64,000 nt of DNA from Coriolopsis trogii (GCA_020543525.1 JAHYIO010000003.1:1054001-1118000), one strand, 5' to 3'; counted from the first letter of the stretch, positions 13,001 through 25,222 are shown. The notes: generated by a model from the letters alone, not told the origin. Translations and numbers: made by a program.

Positions 13001-14427
13001 GCGAGAAGGGGGCAAGACGAAGTGAAGTCTTCCGTTCGGCGCGCAAGACGAGAGCGCATTCAGCCTGAAGCGACACTTTTGTCTCAGGCGGTGTAGGCTC
13101 TGTAGCGCGCCTTCCTCCTCTCGTTCCTTTCGTACCCGTCTCACAGCGGATGGCCCCCACGCTGACCGCAGGCAGACGACCCCGAGCTTCGGTGCGGCGC
13201 CCCACGGTATCGCTCACGCCCGTCTACGCGACGTGCGCGACGCATGGTGCCGCTCTCAGAGGCGTGGCGGACGTGCGGCCTGGACGTGAGACCTTGAGAA
13301 GTGGCCCTGCTGCGCGAGCGACGTGCGCGCCCAGCCTGGGAGCACGCGCCGCTCCGCCGCCCGAGCGTTCGACCGTACGTGCACTATTCGATTTATGGGG
13401 CGCGAGGTCCTTCATGTTCGCTTGTTTGGGGGAGGAAGGAGGCGTAATCGACTTTCTTGAACGAGGGGGTGTCTTCCTGAACGTTCAAAGCCTGAAGGAG
13501 GAGTCGCTGGGGGCCGAAACTTGTGATCTGCGATGGGGCAAGGTCCCGTCCGCTACGTCAGTGCGGTAGGGGGCAGAGAGCGGTCCTATGGGGTCTCCGG
13601 CTGATAGGCTTACCACGCAAGGCTACCCTGACACCGCGCTTCGTGCTGCAGCTGTCATCCCGGACGCCGACGGTTGTGCTCTGCTTGTGATCGAACCCTG
13701 CGCAATCAAGTAATGTATCATCTCTTTCGAGGATCGCCTTGCCTCGGGCGAGCAGATGCGTCCCGGAGAGCCTGATATTCTGCTAAGGAACGAGGATATG
13801 GACCGCCGTTCGCGGGGTCCATTGTCAGTATGCCGTGACCTTCTAACTACCAGAGCGTTCAGTATAGCCAGTCTGGTGGCGAACCTTCACGTACGTAACG
13901 ACTTCTGGTTTGGGAGAGGAACAGTCTCTGTTGCAGCCCTTGCCTCATAGGTCATAGCACCCCTACCTGTCACTACTAGGCTGCTGGGAAACGGTCGTTG
14001 CGTAAAGTTTAGACTGACGTCTTCCTCCTACTTTGGTAGACCGGCTTCCCCATATTGCAACATGCCCGCTGGCGACACTGGGAACAAACGTAGGTATTAC
14101 CATGTGAGCGTGGCTGTCTACCACCTTACCACCGAAGAACAAGACCTTGACCGACAGATAGCGCCACAGAACACCACGTCGACGGCTGTTACCTCATGCT
14201 AGGCTTGCTACACCACTCGGCTAAGTACAAATTACAATCACCCACGACTGTCTGGTCGGATCTACTACGAATACAAAAAACCACGCTAGATTGTGGGAAG
14301 AACACCTGGGAGAAATTGCGACGACGGTGGTATACGGGAGCGACGGCGACGATAGCAGAGCATGAAAAGCGGCATCTAGAAGGAGAGTATACTGGGCAAG
14401 ACTCTTGCTGCTCTTGCAAGCGCTGTC
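10002..14427. other. Gene-poor stretch, no recognisable gene
   Basis: About 4.4 kb between the convergent ends of Gid7 and Elongin A. The first few hundred bases are pyrimidine-rich and probably include the Gid7 3' UTR. Beyond that are only short unrelated frames. There is a run of 11 C at 11222-11232. No transposon protein motif was seen. Confidence 0.4.
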
Positions 14428-15706
14428 TTACGACTTCGATTGGACCCCACGAGGAAGTTGCGAATAGGCCCGGTGCTTAGGCATGAACAATGACGCTGCT
14501 GGATTCTTCTTCGCTGGTACTCGTACAGGCGAGCCAGTCTCTGCCGGCATAGTATGCCTGTTCGTAGGACTAGCCGGTCTTGGTGGTGACGATGCTAAAT
14601 CGAAGGCAGAAGTGGACGGAGCGGGAGGCTTGGCGACGTTGACGGCTTGGGAGGGGGCCGTGGAGGGTTGCTTCGGTAGCGGAGGCTTTGGGGTAACAGG
14701 CACGCTTCTCACTACCACTCGCGATCCAGACTGCGCAGCGCTAGCAGTAGACGTCGACGGTGGCAGTATTCTCGCAGCGGCACTGGCTGAGTTAGGTACG
14801 ATCCGCTGTTTTTGAAACGTCGGTCGATTATATCGAGAGCCGAAGACGCCTTTCTGTAGGCGGACAGTGTCGCTCTTTGTCTTCTGGAAAAGAGTCTTGG
14901 GTGGTGCTGGAGCGCCCCCTGCAGGTGGTGTCAGCGGGCGGATTCAAGGCTACATGCGTGTTCCTCACTCACATGCACGGGCTCGTTTGGCGGGCGGAGG
15001 TCTGTCAGTGAACTTGATGGCGGATTCCTTCTTGCGCTCTTGTTCCTCCATCCGCGAGGATCGCAACCGTTCGGATAGTTGGTCTAATCTCTGGCGTGCC
15101 AGATCCTGCTGGGTCTGTCTCCCGGGATCGGTGGAGGAATGTAGCAGACGAAAACAGAGAGCGCACAAAATATTCGTCCCTCCAAGACTCTGGCTCTTCC
15201 TGGCCGTCCTGCTCTAGTTGGTGCGCAGCTATGGGATATTCCTTCACAAAGTGTCTTTTCCAGATATCTGCATATCCGAGTTCAATTAGACGCGAAAAGC
15301 GTGATTGGGATTGACCGCCACACCTGAAGTATTGGTAGCAATGTACTGGGAGGTGCCACGTCACCGATGTTTGAACGGTGTCCGAGAAGAGAGAGGACGT
15401 ACCGGATCGGCCTGCTCGAACCTGAGGAGGGTTTCCGGACTGCAGCTCTCCAAGACGGGTCTAATGAGATCAGAGCGCCAGCCCTCTCCGAGACTGCAAA
15501 TGTCTATAGCAAAAACGCCATTAGGACAAAGAGAGTGTGTTACACAAACAAGAGACTAGCACATACTCTCGGCATTAGATGAGGCGACTGGCGAAAGATA
15601 GGTCAGGGAGGAGCTCGAGCGGTGTTCCTGGGGTGTGCTCACCGCGTTGGCAGTATTGCACAAGAGTGGGAATGCGGCGGCCGCCTGAGTCGATGTCGTA
15701 AGACAT
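14428..15706 (-). CDS. Elongin-A (RNA polymerase II transcription factor SIII subunit A) domain protein
   Basis: Seven exons, read downward: 15706-15643, 15587-15567 (21 nt), 15503-15403, 15345-15324 (22 nt), 15267-15167, 15114-14973 and 14918-14428; 313 residues. The N-terminus RIPTLVQYCQR followed by SLGEGWRSDLIRPVLESCSP, ETLLRFEQADP and DIWKRHFVKEYP is the Elongin-A domain. Next comes a coiled, basic segment (LDQLSERLRSSRMEEQERKK) and PPPAKRARA. The family's conserved APAPPKTLFQKTKSD leads into a Ser/Pro/Ala-rich tail. Elongin A stimulates transcript elongation and, with Elongin C and a cullin, acts as a substrate receptor for stalled Pol II (known for the family). The two micro-exons are needed to restore the domain. 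The gene is divergent from the WOPR gene. Confidence 0.88.
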
Positions 15707-17272
15707 GGTGGTGGTTTGGATGATAGATAGAAGAAAGACGGAGGAGGGTGTGGGAGATGGCTAAAGCAGGACTTGTCTTCGGCGGCTCAGACCAGGCTGA
15801 GCCTGGCACTTACCCCGCCCATTTCACAGACGCCCCGGCGGCAACCCACGTGCGCGTTTTCCCAGGGGTGCTTCTCGCACAATCGCCCTTTTTGGACATT
15901 CACAGCTTTGATTGAGGTTTGATATTCATCTCGCCCTCGTCCAATCTAAACAGAGTCAGATACAATCCGTCTTGGCCGCTTTCATATTCTAACACCTTTC
16001 GCCACAGACACCGCTGCGCAACGGGCACAGGTCTACTTACTAGCCGGTACTCACGTCGCCGACCGTGTCTCGCATGCCATCTTACACGCCCGCACCAAGC
16101 ACCTGTGTGAACACCTATCAATCCTCTTCTCGCGGTTGGCCTGCGGTCCTGGTTCCGGCAGCAGAAGCACTCTGCCACGCGTCTCATCCGCTCTCCTCGT
16201 CACAGCTCCATCCTCCCAACGTCGGGTAATACTACGGCATTTTCCTAGACGAGCTTATTCTGCTACCGCCGCGCCTCTCCGCCCTTCCCGCCCATTCGAA
16301 TCCCATGCACGGCACACTCGGCCTGCGCTAAAACGACCGGCCAATTCATCCGTCACTCGTTGCTCAAAAGGTGCACGGCCATCTACACGGGAGAACTCCC
16401 CCTCTATGTCCGGATGGTGGCGTGGAACTGGCCTGCCAAATCCACCGATCCCAAGCACACAGACTCGTACAGCATGGAGCACGCTAATTCCGAATCGCCC
16501 GTTCATCTCCTCCCGGAGTCCGCGCCCCCACACTCCGACTCGAGCACGCACCATTCGTGATACCATGAGAACGGTCCCGTCGTCCCTTGCGACCGCGTTC
16601 TCCATTCTGGGAAGCAGTCCACCATGTCGGAAGGACTCTGAGAACTTCTAGCTACGGCAAGCCAAGCTGACCGGTAGAAGGGAACGTGAAGTCTGTTCAG
16701 TCCTCGAATTATCCCAAACCGTCCCCGAGAGAGCATAGAGAGTGTGACGGACCGTGGGCGAGGCATCCATTGACGGCCCTCTCCGCTCTCATGTGCGTGT
16801 CTCACCTTATGGGTCCAGTCGATCTGGCGAGGAACTGCGCTTCCCTTGCTCTCGAAACAGAGTTGTTCCTGAAACCTCTCGTCACCCATCCTCAGCTATC
16901 GCCTGCCACAGTTATCATTCGCCCGTCAGCTTCGCCTCCTCTCAGGCTCGTGCATTACGCGATCGCTCCTCGTCTCGTTGCCATTTCGAGCGCTAGCACG
17001 CGGGAACGATGCGTGTACCATAATTGACTCCTGTCCACGTTTTCTCAGACTCCGCATCCCTCCGTCCCGCATCGAGATCCCGACGGGAACGCGGTCGTAC
17101 GGCCCACTGATTCGGTCGCGCTCGTACTCGGACAGTGTTACAGCATCCTCGTGGGTGCCTTGTCCGTCTAGCGAATATAAACCTCCTCTTTCGACGAGAG
17201 GATGGAGTACTCGACGAACTCTCTTCAGCAGCGCCCTTCTCCTCGGTAGACTGCTACAGACACCCTATCACG
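15707..17272 (+). promoter_or_regulatory. Long pyrimidine-rich divergent promoter / leader between Elongin A and the WOPR gene
   Basis: This 1.57-kb interval separates the divergent ATGs at 15706 (-) and 17273 (+). Its plus strand is strongly C/T-biased from about 15.9 kb onward and carries several ATG-initiated short frames, as expected of a long 5' untranslated leader with upstream ORFs. No conserved protein was recognised in it. Long leaders are known for WOPR master-regulator genes such as Candida WOR1. That this one is transcribed is inference. Confidence 0.4.
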
Positions 17273-18248
17273 ATGTTCTACGCCCCCGCCCAGGACATTC
17301 AAGCCCCCACCCACCGCCGACTGCACGTCCGCGACGCCCGCGACGCGCACATAGTCTTCGAAGCAGTACGCCAAGGGCGACTGAAACCTGTGTCGAGACG
17401 GCTAAACGAGCTCGAGAGATCGACATACATCGTCTCCGGCTCGTTGTTCGTCTGGGAGGAGAGCGACGACGAGATGGGGCTGAAGCGTTGGACCGACGGC
17501 CGCGTCTGGAGCCAATCTCGAATGCGCGAGGTTGGTCGCCCCACCTCACTCCAAGCTTCTGTGTCCTGATCATCTGTGGCCTCTGTTACAGCCCTACCTT
17601 TTCTACGATGAGAAGCTTGGCGATGAGCCACCGTCCGAGCCTAAAACCAAGTGAGCACTCCCACGGGCTTCCCGGCGAACTTTCCTTCTCACCGGCGATA
17701 TTTCCAGATGCACATACCGGTTCGTCGAAGGACCGTCGCGGACGTGGACATCATCAGCGCAGTCGCACTACGAACGTAGCGACCACCATCCCATGGGGCT
17801 CGTGAAGCAGGCGTACTCGGCGTGGGTCTTCACCTCCGCCAACGCGAAGCCTCGGAAATGGCACCTCACGGCGTACTTCACGTACGCGGACCTGCCGAGT
17901 ATACCCACCGTCGATAAAGACCCACTCCTAAGCACGATCTCGGTCCCCTCTGGGGTATACAAAAGCGGGAAGGCGCGGTCGCGAAACTCGGACGCGTCGT
18001 CGGGGTCCACAATGCCCTCCCCTCCTTCTTCGCCTGCGCCGGGTGGTGCGTCATCATCTCGCCCGTCGTCCCCGCTCCAATCATCGGTCCGGGGAAAGAA
18101 AGACGGGGTGATGCTCCCTTCGCTTCATTCTGCGATCGCGCACCCACCGCTGGGATTGGGCTTTCCAGGGTCGCATCACCGGACGAACCCGCGGATGGCG
18201 GAGGACCAGCGGATGATTCAGATGCTCAACTCCCGGCCTATCTTGTGA
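17273..18248 (+). CDS. WOPR-domain transcription factor (Gti1/Pac2/Wor1 family)
   Basis: Three exons: 17273-17530, 17592-17650 and 17708-18248; 285 residues. The start MFYAPAQDIQAPTHRRLHVR leads into the first half of the WOPR domain (DAHIVFEAVRQGRLKPVSRR; GSLFVWEESD; the signature LKRWTDGRVWSQSRMRE). Exon 2 gives PYLFYDEKLG, and exon 3 the second half (MGLVKQAYSAWVF; WHLTAYFTYADLP). The C-terminus is Ser/Pro-rich and ends NSRPIL. Family members bind DNA through the two-part WOPR fold and act as switches for dimorphism, conidiation, gluconate uptake or virulence. Which process this one controls cannot be read from sequence. Introns are 61 and 57 nt with normal borders. Confidence 0.93.
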
Positions 18249-18493
18249 GACCTGTTTGCGTCTCGGCGGTGTGCCGACGACGATCTGTGCTCGTGATGGG
18301 TGCTCGTGTAGTTCTCGTATTGACGTCTTCGGGGACCATGTGTGTGTATTCGGAATTGGTACTGCCTGGCTGTCTTCTCGATGCGTGTTGCACTATCACT
18401 TACAGGCTGTAGGGTAGACCTTGCATGACTGCATGTAGCGTAATGTCACTCTAACGTCTCGCCCTTCATAGGCGGTCACCCACGCGCACTTGG

Positions 18494-18540
18494 GCGCGTA
18501 GCAGAATTCGGAATGGCGCGTAGCAGCCAATTCGGAATGG
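18494..18540. repeat. Short imperfect tandem duplication
   Basis: Two adjacent copies of a unit beginning GCGCGTAGCAG and ending TTCGGAATG, at 18494-18515 and 18516-18540. The second carries a 2-3 base insertion. They lie between the convergent ends of the WOPR and Cwf18 genes, probably in 3' untranslated sequence. No function is apparent. Confidence 0.6.
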
Positions 18541-18682
18541 GCTGCCACTCTTCGGATTGATGCTGAGCGGACAACGCAGGAGACAGCGCCACTGTGAGAA
18601 TAAGGATAGAGCGACACGTAAACAACAGTTACAACTCGACAGCGGCAGGCAGAGTATGGCGACAGACAGCACCGAGACAGGA

Positions 18683-19353
18683 TCACTCGTCCTCGTCAGA
18701 CGAGTCTTCGTTCTGCCCTGCGCGCTCTTGTGCGTTCATGGCGCCCACGATGTCGTCTGACTGGCCCTTCTGCGCCGCCAGCCGTTGCCCTGTCAAAAAC
18801 GTAGTAAGAGTCAGAATGTCCGCTGCAGATCCGAGACAAGTCCGCTACGCACGGATAAGGGTGTGTATCGACTCTTGAGTCTTGCGTTCCAACTTGGCTA
18901 GCTTCTTGTCCAGCTCTCGTTTCAGATCCCAGTTCGGGCGTTTGGGCGCGATGTTGAACAGATCCTGCACCGGAAAAGGTGAGAACCATGTCAAGGGGAC
19001 ACCGTGGAGACGCGAGGCGTGCATACCAGGTCTTGCGCGCGTCGTTCAGCGTCCTCCGCGATTATTTTCTCGGCGAGGCCGTCGACCTGGTGTTCGACGG
19101 TGTCCTCCATCTGGACGTCTTCGTCATGCGTGTGTTTCTTCAGCGTCCGAGTGTTAGGATCAAACAAACGGTGTTTGATCACCGGCTCAGTCACTTCGCT
19201 GTATAAACGCTAATGTGAGCGATCTCATTGAACATTCACGGATATAGGTGGGTACCGAATGTACCTAGCATCATCAACAGCTTCCCCGGCTTTACGCTTT
19301 CGGAGCGCAATCAAACGCGCTTTTCGCGCTTCTGATGCATCGGCTAGAGACAT
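18683..19353 (-). CDS. cwf18: Pre-mRNA-splicing factor Cwf18 (CCDC12 homologue)
   Basis: Four exons, read downward: 19353-19265, 19198-19027, 18964-18853 and 18789-18683; 159 residues. The N-terminus SEARKARLIALRKRKAGEA is the conserved start of Cwf18/CCDC12. A central acidic stretch follows (THDEDVQMEDT), then the family core DLFNIAPKRPNWDLKREL and KLERKTQESIHTLIRQRLAA, ending in an acidic SSDEDE tail. Cwf18 is a small coiled-coil component of the NineTeen/Cdc5 splicing complex in the nucleus. All splice phases close without a stop. The gene shares a compact divergent promoter with GUF1. Confidence 0.93.
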
Positions 19354-19630
19354 GTTCAGGACCGTTGGTGAATGTCCAGAAACGAGCAGGTGGCGGTCGG
19401 TGGCAGAGCCGCGTTCTGGGCGTCTAGGAGACCCTGACCGCCTACGCGCTGACGCTGCTGACTAAGCCACACTGGCCTCTCAAACTCAGCAGTCACGACT
19501 CTCCAGGCGACCTCTCCCCTCCCGTTCGTCGCGCTTTGGCTTGCATCACGCTCGGCTTGGCTGCTTCTGTCCTGTCTGCTTGTGCTCACGCGCTACCGGA
19601 CGACATTGGTACGACTGCGCGCAGAAACCC
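19354..19630. promoter_or_regulatory. Divergent promoter between Cwf18 and GUF1
   Basis: Only 277 bases separate the start codons of the two outward-facing housekeeping genes, so both promoters and leaders must lie here. I saw no clear TATA box, as is common for fungal housekeeping genes. Shared regulation is plausible but not shown. Confidence 0.5.
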
Positions 19631-22600
19631 ATGCAACAGAGTTGGCGGCAAGCCTGCTTGAAAGTCTTTGATCGTCACCAGAGGAATCTCGCTCAGACAT
19701 GCTGGGTCCAACCCCAGCGGAGGACATTTGTGACGTCTGTTGTACGCTATGCAGCTCCAAAGACTGCGAATCATAAGGTGGTGGTGCGAATGGAGGAATT
19801 TCCATGTGAAGTCATAAGGTACGTGGTATACATTTCGCAGTACACGTTACAGTCTTTCAACGGTGTTGCAGGAATTTCTCTATTATTGCGCACATTGGTG
19901 AGACTTTGTGGACGGCGTAGGCACCGCTGGTTCAATACCTGATTACTATCACAGATCATGGCAAGTCAACTCTTGCAGACCGGTACGTACATGGCATGCA
20001 TTCACACTCCCTCCATACACTTATGCAGACGTTAGGTTGCTAGAGGTACGTTCTACGATGGTCAGAGCGCCACGCCATATCCCCGAACACGGTGCATGGG
20101 ATTCAGCCGATAACTACACACCTCAGCGAGTACAGTACTCCATTGGGGGAGAATTGGACACATATCTCCTGACAGTATTGTCGGAGACATTTGTCCGTTC
20201 CCATCCCTTCTCCATCCCTCAGGGTGCTGGCTGCGAGGCGGAGAAGCATATCTCATTTCTGCACTCCAACATGAATACCGAGTCCACCTGTTCGTTTAGA
20301 TCTCCTACCTATCACCATGCGCCGTTTTTGAGTGGTGCTCTGCCCACCCCTTGAGTGCTTCCATGCTTATGTCTGACTGTGAGATAGTTGACCGGCACGA
20401 TAACGAAGAAGGACAAGGGCAACCAACAAGTACTGGACAAGCTGAAAGTTGAACGCGAACGTGGCATCACCGGTGAGTTGACATGTATAGTTGTGCTATT
20501 CTTCGACTCGAGGACCATGCGTTACGGTCTTCTATTCACCCACCTGTCTACGTTCCTAATGTCTCCGAGCACTTGCTACATTGAGCGAGGATCGTACGAT
20601 GGATATCCGCGGCTTCTGTCTGCGCGTCGGAATACACAGGACCCCACGGGCACTGAACACGACGGACTCTGTCACACATGGCACTATGCTTTTCAATGCC
20701 TTCGAGACTGAGGAGCATTACCGTCGTTTCGCGACACGTTTCCTTGGAATTACTGTGCTAATCTCTTCCGACAGTCAAGGCGCAGACGGCTAGGTAAAGC
20801 AAAGTTCACGATCTCAGAATAGCTCGCTCAGCGTTCAGCAGCATGTTCCACGAAAGACACGGTCTGAATTACTTGTTGAATCTAATCGACACGCCGGTAC
20901 ATTTATTCATGACTCATCTTTGCTGCGAGCCCTCCTCACCGTGCACATAGGGTCATGTTGACTTCTCGTGGGAGGTGGCCCGTTCGCTTGCAGCATGCCA
21001 GGGAGCTCTGCTCCTTGTCGATGCTTCGCAGGGCGTTCAGGCACAATCAATATCCGTTTTCCACGTCGCCAGAGAGAAGGGTCTGACTATCATCCCTGTG
21101 TTGAACAAGGTGACCGCTTTCTCGGTCGTCATTCATCGGCTGTGGACCAGTACTCACGCCCCGTGTACAGATTGATCTTCCCGCCGCCCAACCCGAAATA
21201 GTCGCAGCCCAGATGCAATCGACCTTTGGTATCGACCCTGCAGACGTTATCCAGATATCGGCCAAGACAGGAAAGGGCGTCGAGAATGTGCTGCAGGCTA
21301 TCATCGAGCGCATACCTCCTCCCTCTGGTGATCCCTCCGCTCCTCTGAAGGCATTCCTCTTTGACTCGTCGTGAGTACGGCGTATTATGCTCCCACAGCC
21401 GGTCGTGACCGCGACATTTAGGTATGACAGATACCGGGGCGTCATCTCACTCATGAGTATTCAAGAGGGTGTACTCAGAAAAGGTGAGCCGAGTTCATCG
21501 CTACCCTACTAACTTTAGCTTCATCGTGTCTCGAACAGGGGACAAGATTGCCTCGTGTCATACACGGAAAAAGTACGAGGTAACGGACCTGGGGATTATG
21601 CACCCCGAAGAGGAACCGACCGACTGTCTACGACCCGGCCAAGTGGGCTTCGTTGCATGCAGCATGAAAGAATCCGCAGAAGGTCGGGACTATGCGTGGG
21701 CTTCTTTGTGTATCTCTCGCTGAATGATCTTCTTTCACTAGCACACATTGGTGATACGTTTCATCGCATTGGTCAGCCAGTCGACCCCATGGCCGGATTC
21801 AAACCAGCCAAGGCAATGGTACGGCCAGTTCCCCGGAATGAGTGCCCCCACGCTTATTAAACTTTCCCTGAAAGGTCTACGCGGGAATATACCCCGTTGA
21901 CAGCAATGACTTTCTAAAGCTAGAGGAGTCTATCCGACGGGTGAGCTCGCGGAGTTGACTTTGATGCATCCGAGTGCTTCATTCATTGTCCGTTCACAGC
22001 TTAGTCTCACGGATCGTAGCGTCGAAGTCACCCGCGAGACATCTTCCGCACTCGGACAGGGGTGCAGACTCGGTTTTCTCGGGACTCTGCACATGGACGT
22101 CTTCCGGCAACGGCTCGAAGATGAATACGACGCGAGCGTTATCATCACCGCCCCGACTGTGCCGTACCAAGGTGAGCACCTTCGTGTCTGCGCAGTTGAC
22201 CCGAAGTAGCACTGTTCTGCTTCGTGGCATTTGTGCTTGCGCTGAACATAGCCTTCCCGGATTTCGGCGATTCCGCGCTCGGGCAGTCGTTCACAGGGAC
22301 GGGAGGACAACGCTCGTGAGCAACCCCACCGACTTCCCAGACCCTTCCGACTTTGCGAGCGGCGGCCGGGTGAAGGCCGTCCTCGAGCCTATCGTGAAGG
22401 CCTCGATCATCGTCCCGGAAAGTGCGTCGTCCTTTCCCCATTCAATGACCCGTCCTCGATGACGTTTCTGATCGGCCCCATGCTGTTTTTCGTCCTGCGG
22501 CATACGCATCAACGCACACTTCTCGCGGACTCGATCATTGCCCCCGGCGTTCGCGTGCCTGGCCTCTCGCGCCCCGCTTCCCGACGGGTGTGCCGAACAG

Positions 22601-23570
22601 AGTACTTCAGTGCGATGATGGACTTGTGCTTCGAGCACCGTGGGACGAACCTCGACTGGCAGGCCATGGAGACCCCCGCCAACGTGGCCGACGGAGGTAG
22701 TGGGAGCGTGGACGCTGCGTCGAGCCGGGTGCTCATGACCGTCACGCTGCCCCTGGCCGAGATCGTGACGGGGTTTTTCGACAAGCTCAAGAGCCGCAGC
22801 TCCGGGTTCGCCAGCTTCGAGTGCGTGTCTCGTCTTTTGGCTCGTGGGTTTCCCAGGGTGGGATGTGCTGACCCGGAGTACTGTTCTCTCTGTTCTTCTT
22901 CCTCGGGTTCTGCATCCCTTGTGTCGGTATGAACCTTGCGTTCGGACTCGACCGTGAGTAGCTACGAGGACGCGGGATACGAGAAGAGCGACCTGCGCAA
23001 GGTGCGTGTAGTTTACACGGTTGGGCGTACGGGGAAGACCGCGTTCGCTGACGGCGGCGGTGTATCGGCAGATGACTTTCTTGCTCAATCACAAGCCCGT
23101 TGATGCTCTCGCGCTCATTGTGCACGCGAACAGTGTGGACAAGATGGGCCGTGATTGGGTTGAGAAGTTGTGTACGTGTTGCCATCGCGTTCGCGCAGTA
23201 CGAGCCGAGAGAGAGTCGTTGCTCACAATCACCCTTCCATCGCTGACGCAGTCAAAATCATCCCTCGCCAACTGTTTGAGGTGCCAATTCAAGCCGCGGT
23301 GGGGAACACGATCATTGCACGGAGAACGCTGTCTGCGCTCCGTGCAGACGTCACCGCTGGGCTCTACGGAGGTACGCATGCGGATGCCGGCCGGCCATCC
23401 CCCTTGCTGTGTGCCGTCTCTCGGAATCTGACGCCTCACTGCCGACAGGCCATTACGAGCGGAAGCTGAAGCATCTCAATAACCAAAAGGAGTCCAAGCG
23501 GAAGATGAAACGCGTCGGCCGCATCGATCTGCCCCAGGAGGCGTTCTTCGACCTGCTCAGCTCGAAGTGA
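19631..23570 (+). CDS. guf1: GUF1, mitochondrial translation GTPase (elongation factor 4/LepA homologue)
   Basis: My model has 20 exons: 19631-19818, 19872-19897, 19955-19982, 20036-20045, 20388-20472, 20775-20793, 20842-20896, 20951-21109, 21171-21370, 21422-21483, 21539-21682, 21742-21818, 21875-21940, 22000-22171, 22287-22421, 22601-22820, 22962-23001, 23072-23171, 23252-23371 and 23449-23570. It translates without stops to 675 residues. The N-terminus is Arg-rich and acid-poor, a mitochondrial targeting sequence. GTPase motifs: AHIDHGKST (P-loop), LIDTPGHVDFSW (G3), NKID (G4). EF4-specific parts follow: [26 protein letters not shown], DRVs-type GYEKSDLRK and the C-terminal [18 protein letters not shown]. 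The protein back-translocates or remodels mitoribosomes under stress. Two exons are very small (10 and 19 nt). The intron 20046-20387 is unusually long, and the donor at 21683 (GTCGGG) is weak. Confidence 0.93.
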
Positions 23571-25216
23571 ATTCTGACTGTCGTGACGTCGACGGGCGCG
23601 AGCTGTCGACGGGCGTCCATGTCAAGCCTTCTGGCTTGCTACTTTCGCGAAAATCGAGACGCTCACGCATCTCCGCTGTCATCACTGGGGGCCCCGCAAG
23701 ACTGGCATGCTGGTCTTCACAGTGCCTTCTTCTCTACTATCGTATCTACCATGTGGTCGTAATCGCCCTCAGCGAGCGTTATCGCCGAGCGTCGCGCATG
23801 TTCCTCGGATGTCCTGCGGGCTGCCATGGTCGCCGAAGAAGCTTTGTCGCTGTCGTGACCCCCGCCTGCTGGTCGTGGGGCGTCATGTGTTGCACTGCGA
23901 CAAGTCGTGCTATTCTCTCACGTAAACGCTCCGGCGGTTGATACGGCGCAATGTTGCAACCTTCCTCATTCGATGGTCAAATTTGGTGCAAGTACGAAAA
24001 TAACTCTCGCTGGACATGGTACGTAATTATAGCCGGCCTCTATGAGAGACAGAACTACTGCCTGCGCTACGGAAACCGGGAAGTGATACTGTACATTTGG
24101 TGCTCTAGCTAGCCCAAGTCGCTGAAACCCCATCACACAAGCCCTCTTTGGGCAGACACAAGCACGGCCCCGGCGCTCACAGGGCTGTACTTGAAAAATT
24201 GCCCTGAATGATAACCGAAGGGTATGGGCATGTATGTGCCGCAGGCATGTCTGTGCTGTCTCGTCTGAATGTTGCTTGGGACGGCTATTGATTGGATCTT
24301 GACGTTGATGATCACGGCTGTGTCGAACCCATGGCAGGAAGGAGGATGGCGTAATTCCCTGGAATGCCGTACGCAATTGACACATGCCTGGCAGACAGCC
24401 GTTTGGATCAGCCGCAGGGGGTTGGTGGCACACTGATAATTATTACTGGGGTCTCCCAACTCCCTGGAAAGCGATGAAGGCGGAGGGACGTTCCTGACGC
24501 TCATGCGAGGCGGGATGTCGACGGACATTGATGGTGTCTGGCTGTTTGTCTCGATAGTGCAAGCGGGAGATAGGTATCGGGCATGTCGGAGCAGACGATG
24601 ACGCGACAAAATTAATGTGCGGAAGACATGGACCTTGAGTACGAGCGATGCTGCGCACACATCATGCACGCTGCTACTAAGGTGGTGACACAGGCCTGTT
24701 CAGATACAGTATACAAGTCTGTCCGGGTATACTCACTGGGTTTCCTTCTGTAGTATCTTGACCGTAGTTTCTGGACACACACTATCCAATGGGGTGCACT
24801 CTCTACGCTCGCTTGGGCCGTCTCCCCGAGAGTACTTCGAACATGCATTCGTAGCTCACAGCTTCGACGATCCGGGCGCAAACCTTCCGGAGACTGATGA
24901 CCCAAATATGGACTAGTCCGCATTGATTGCCCCAGGAGAAGCAAAGGCTGCTTGAACGTTGTAGCGCAGGACTGATTCGCCAGGCTGGCGAGGCGGCTGG
25001 TGTGCAGAGATCTCGCTCGCAGTTGTTACAGAGCTGTGTGATGACCCAGAGTCAGTCGCGAGGGATGATTGAATCAGAGATGTTCGATCAAGAGGCTGAT
25101 GAGGCTGTTGGGGGCGAGCGCGCGCACGGACCACGGCATCTGATTCGTGCGGGGGGCGGAGGAAGGCGTATCGGATGGACGAGGGGCGTTTCCACGGCGA
25201 CTTGCCCATCCCTCCT
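23571..25216. other. Intergenic stretch without a recognisable gene
   Basis: About 1.6 kb after GUF1 with only short frames. Minus-strand frames near 24.0-24.7 kb show no known motif and no coherent splicing. The right end is the promoter of the cupredoxin gene. Confidence 0.4.
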
Positions 25217-25222
25217 TATAAA
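25217..25222 (+). promoter_or_regulatory. TATA box of the cupredoxin gene
   Basis: TATAAA followed by a C/T-rich initiator-like tract, about 230 bases before the ATG at 25449. Strong TATA plus a CT-rich leader is typical of highly expressed fungal surface-protein genes. The leader may contain a small intron, which I cannot prove. Confidence 0.6.

Noticed and set aside
12783..13569. GC-rich overlapping frames on both strands
   Set aside because: No domain, biased composition on both strands at once, and no consistent splicing.
22291..23088. 265-residue minus-strand frame
   Set aside because: Antisense to GUF1 exons 15-18; the plus strand has clear conserved protein there.
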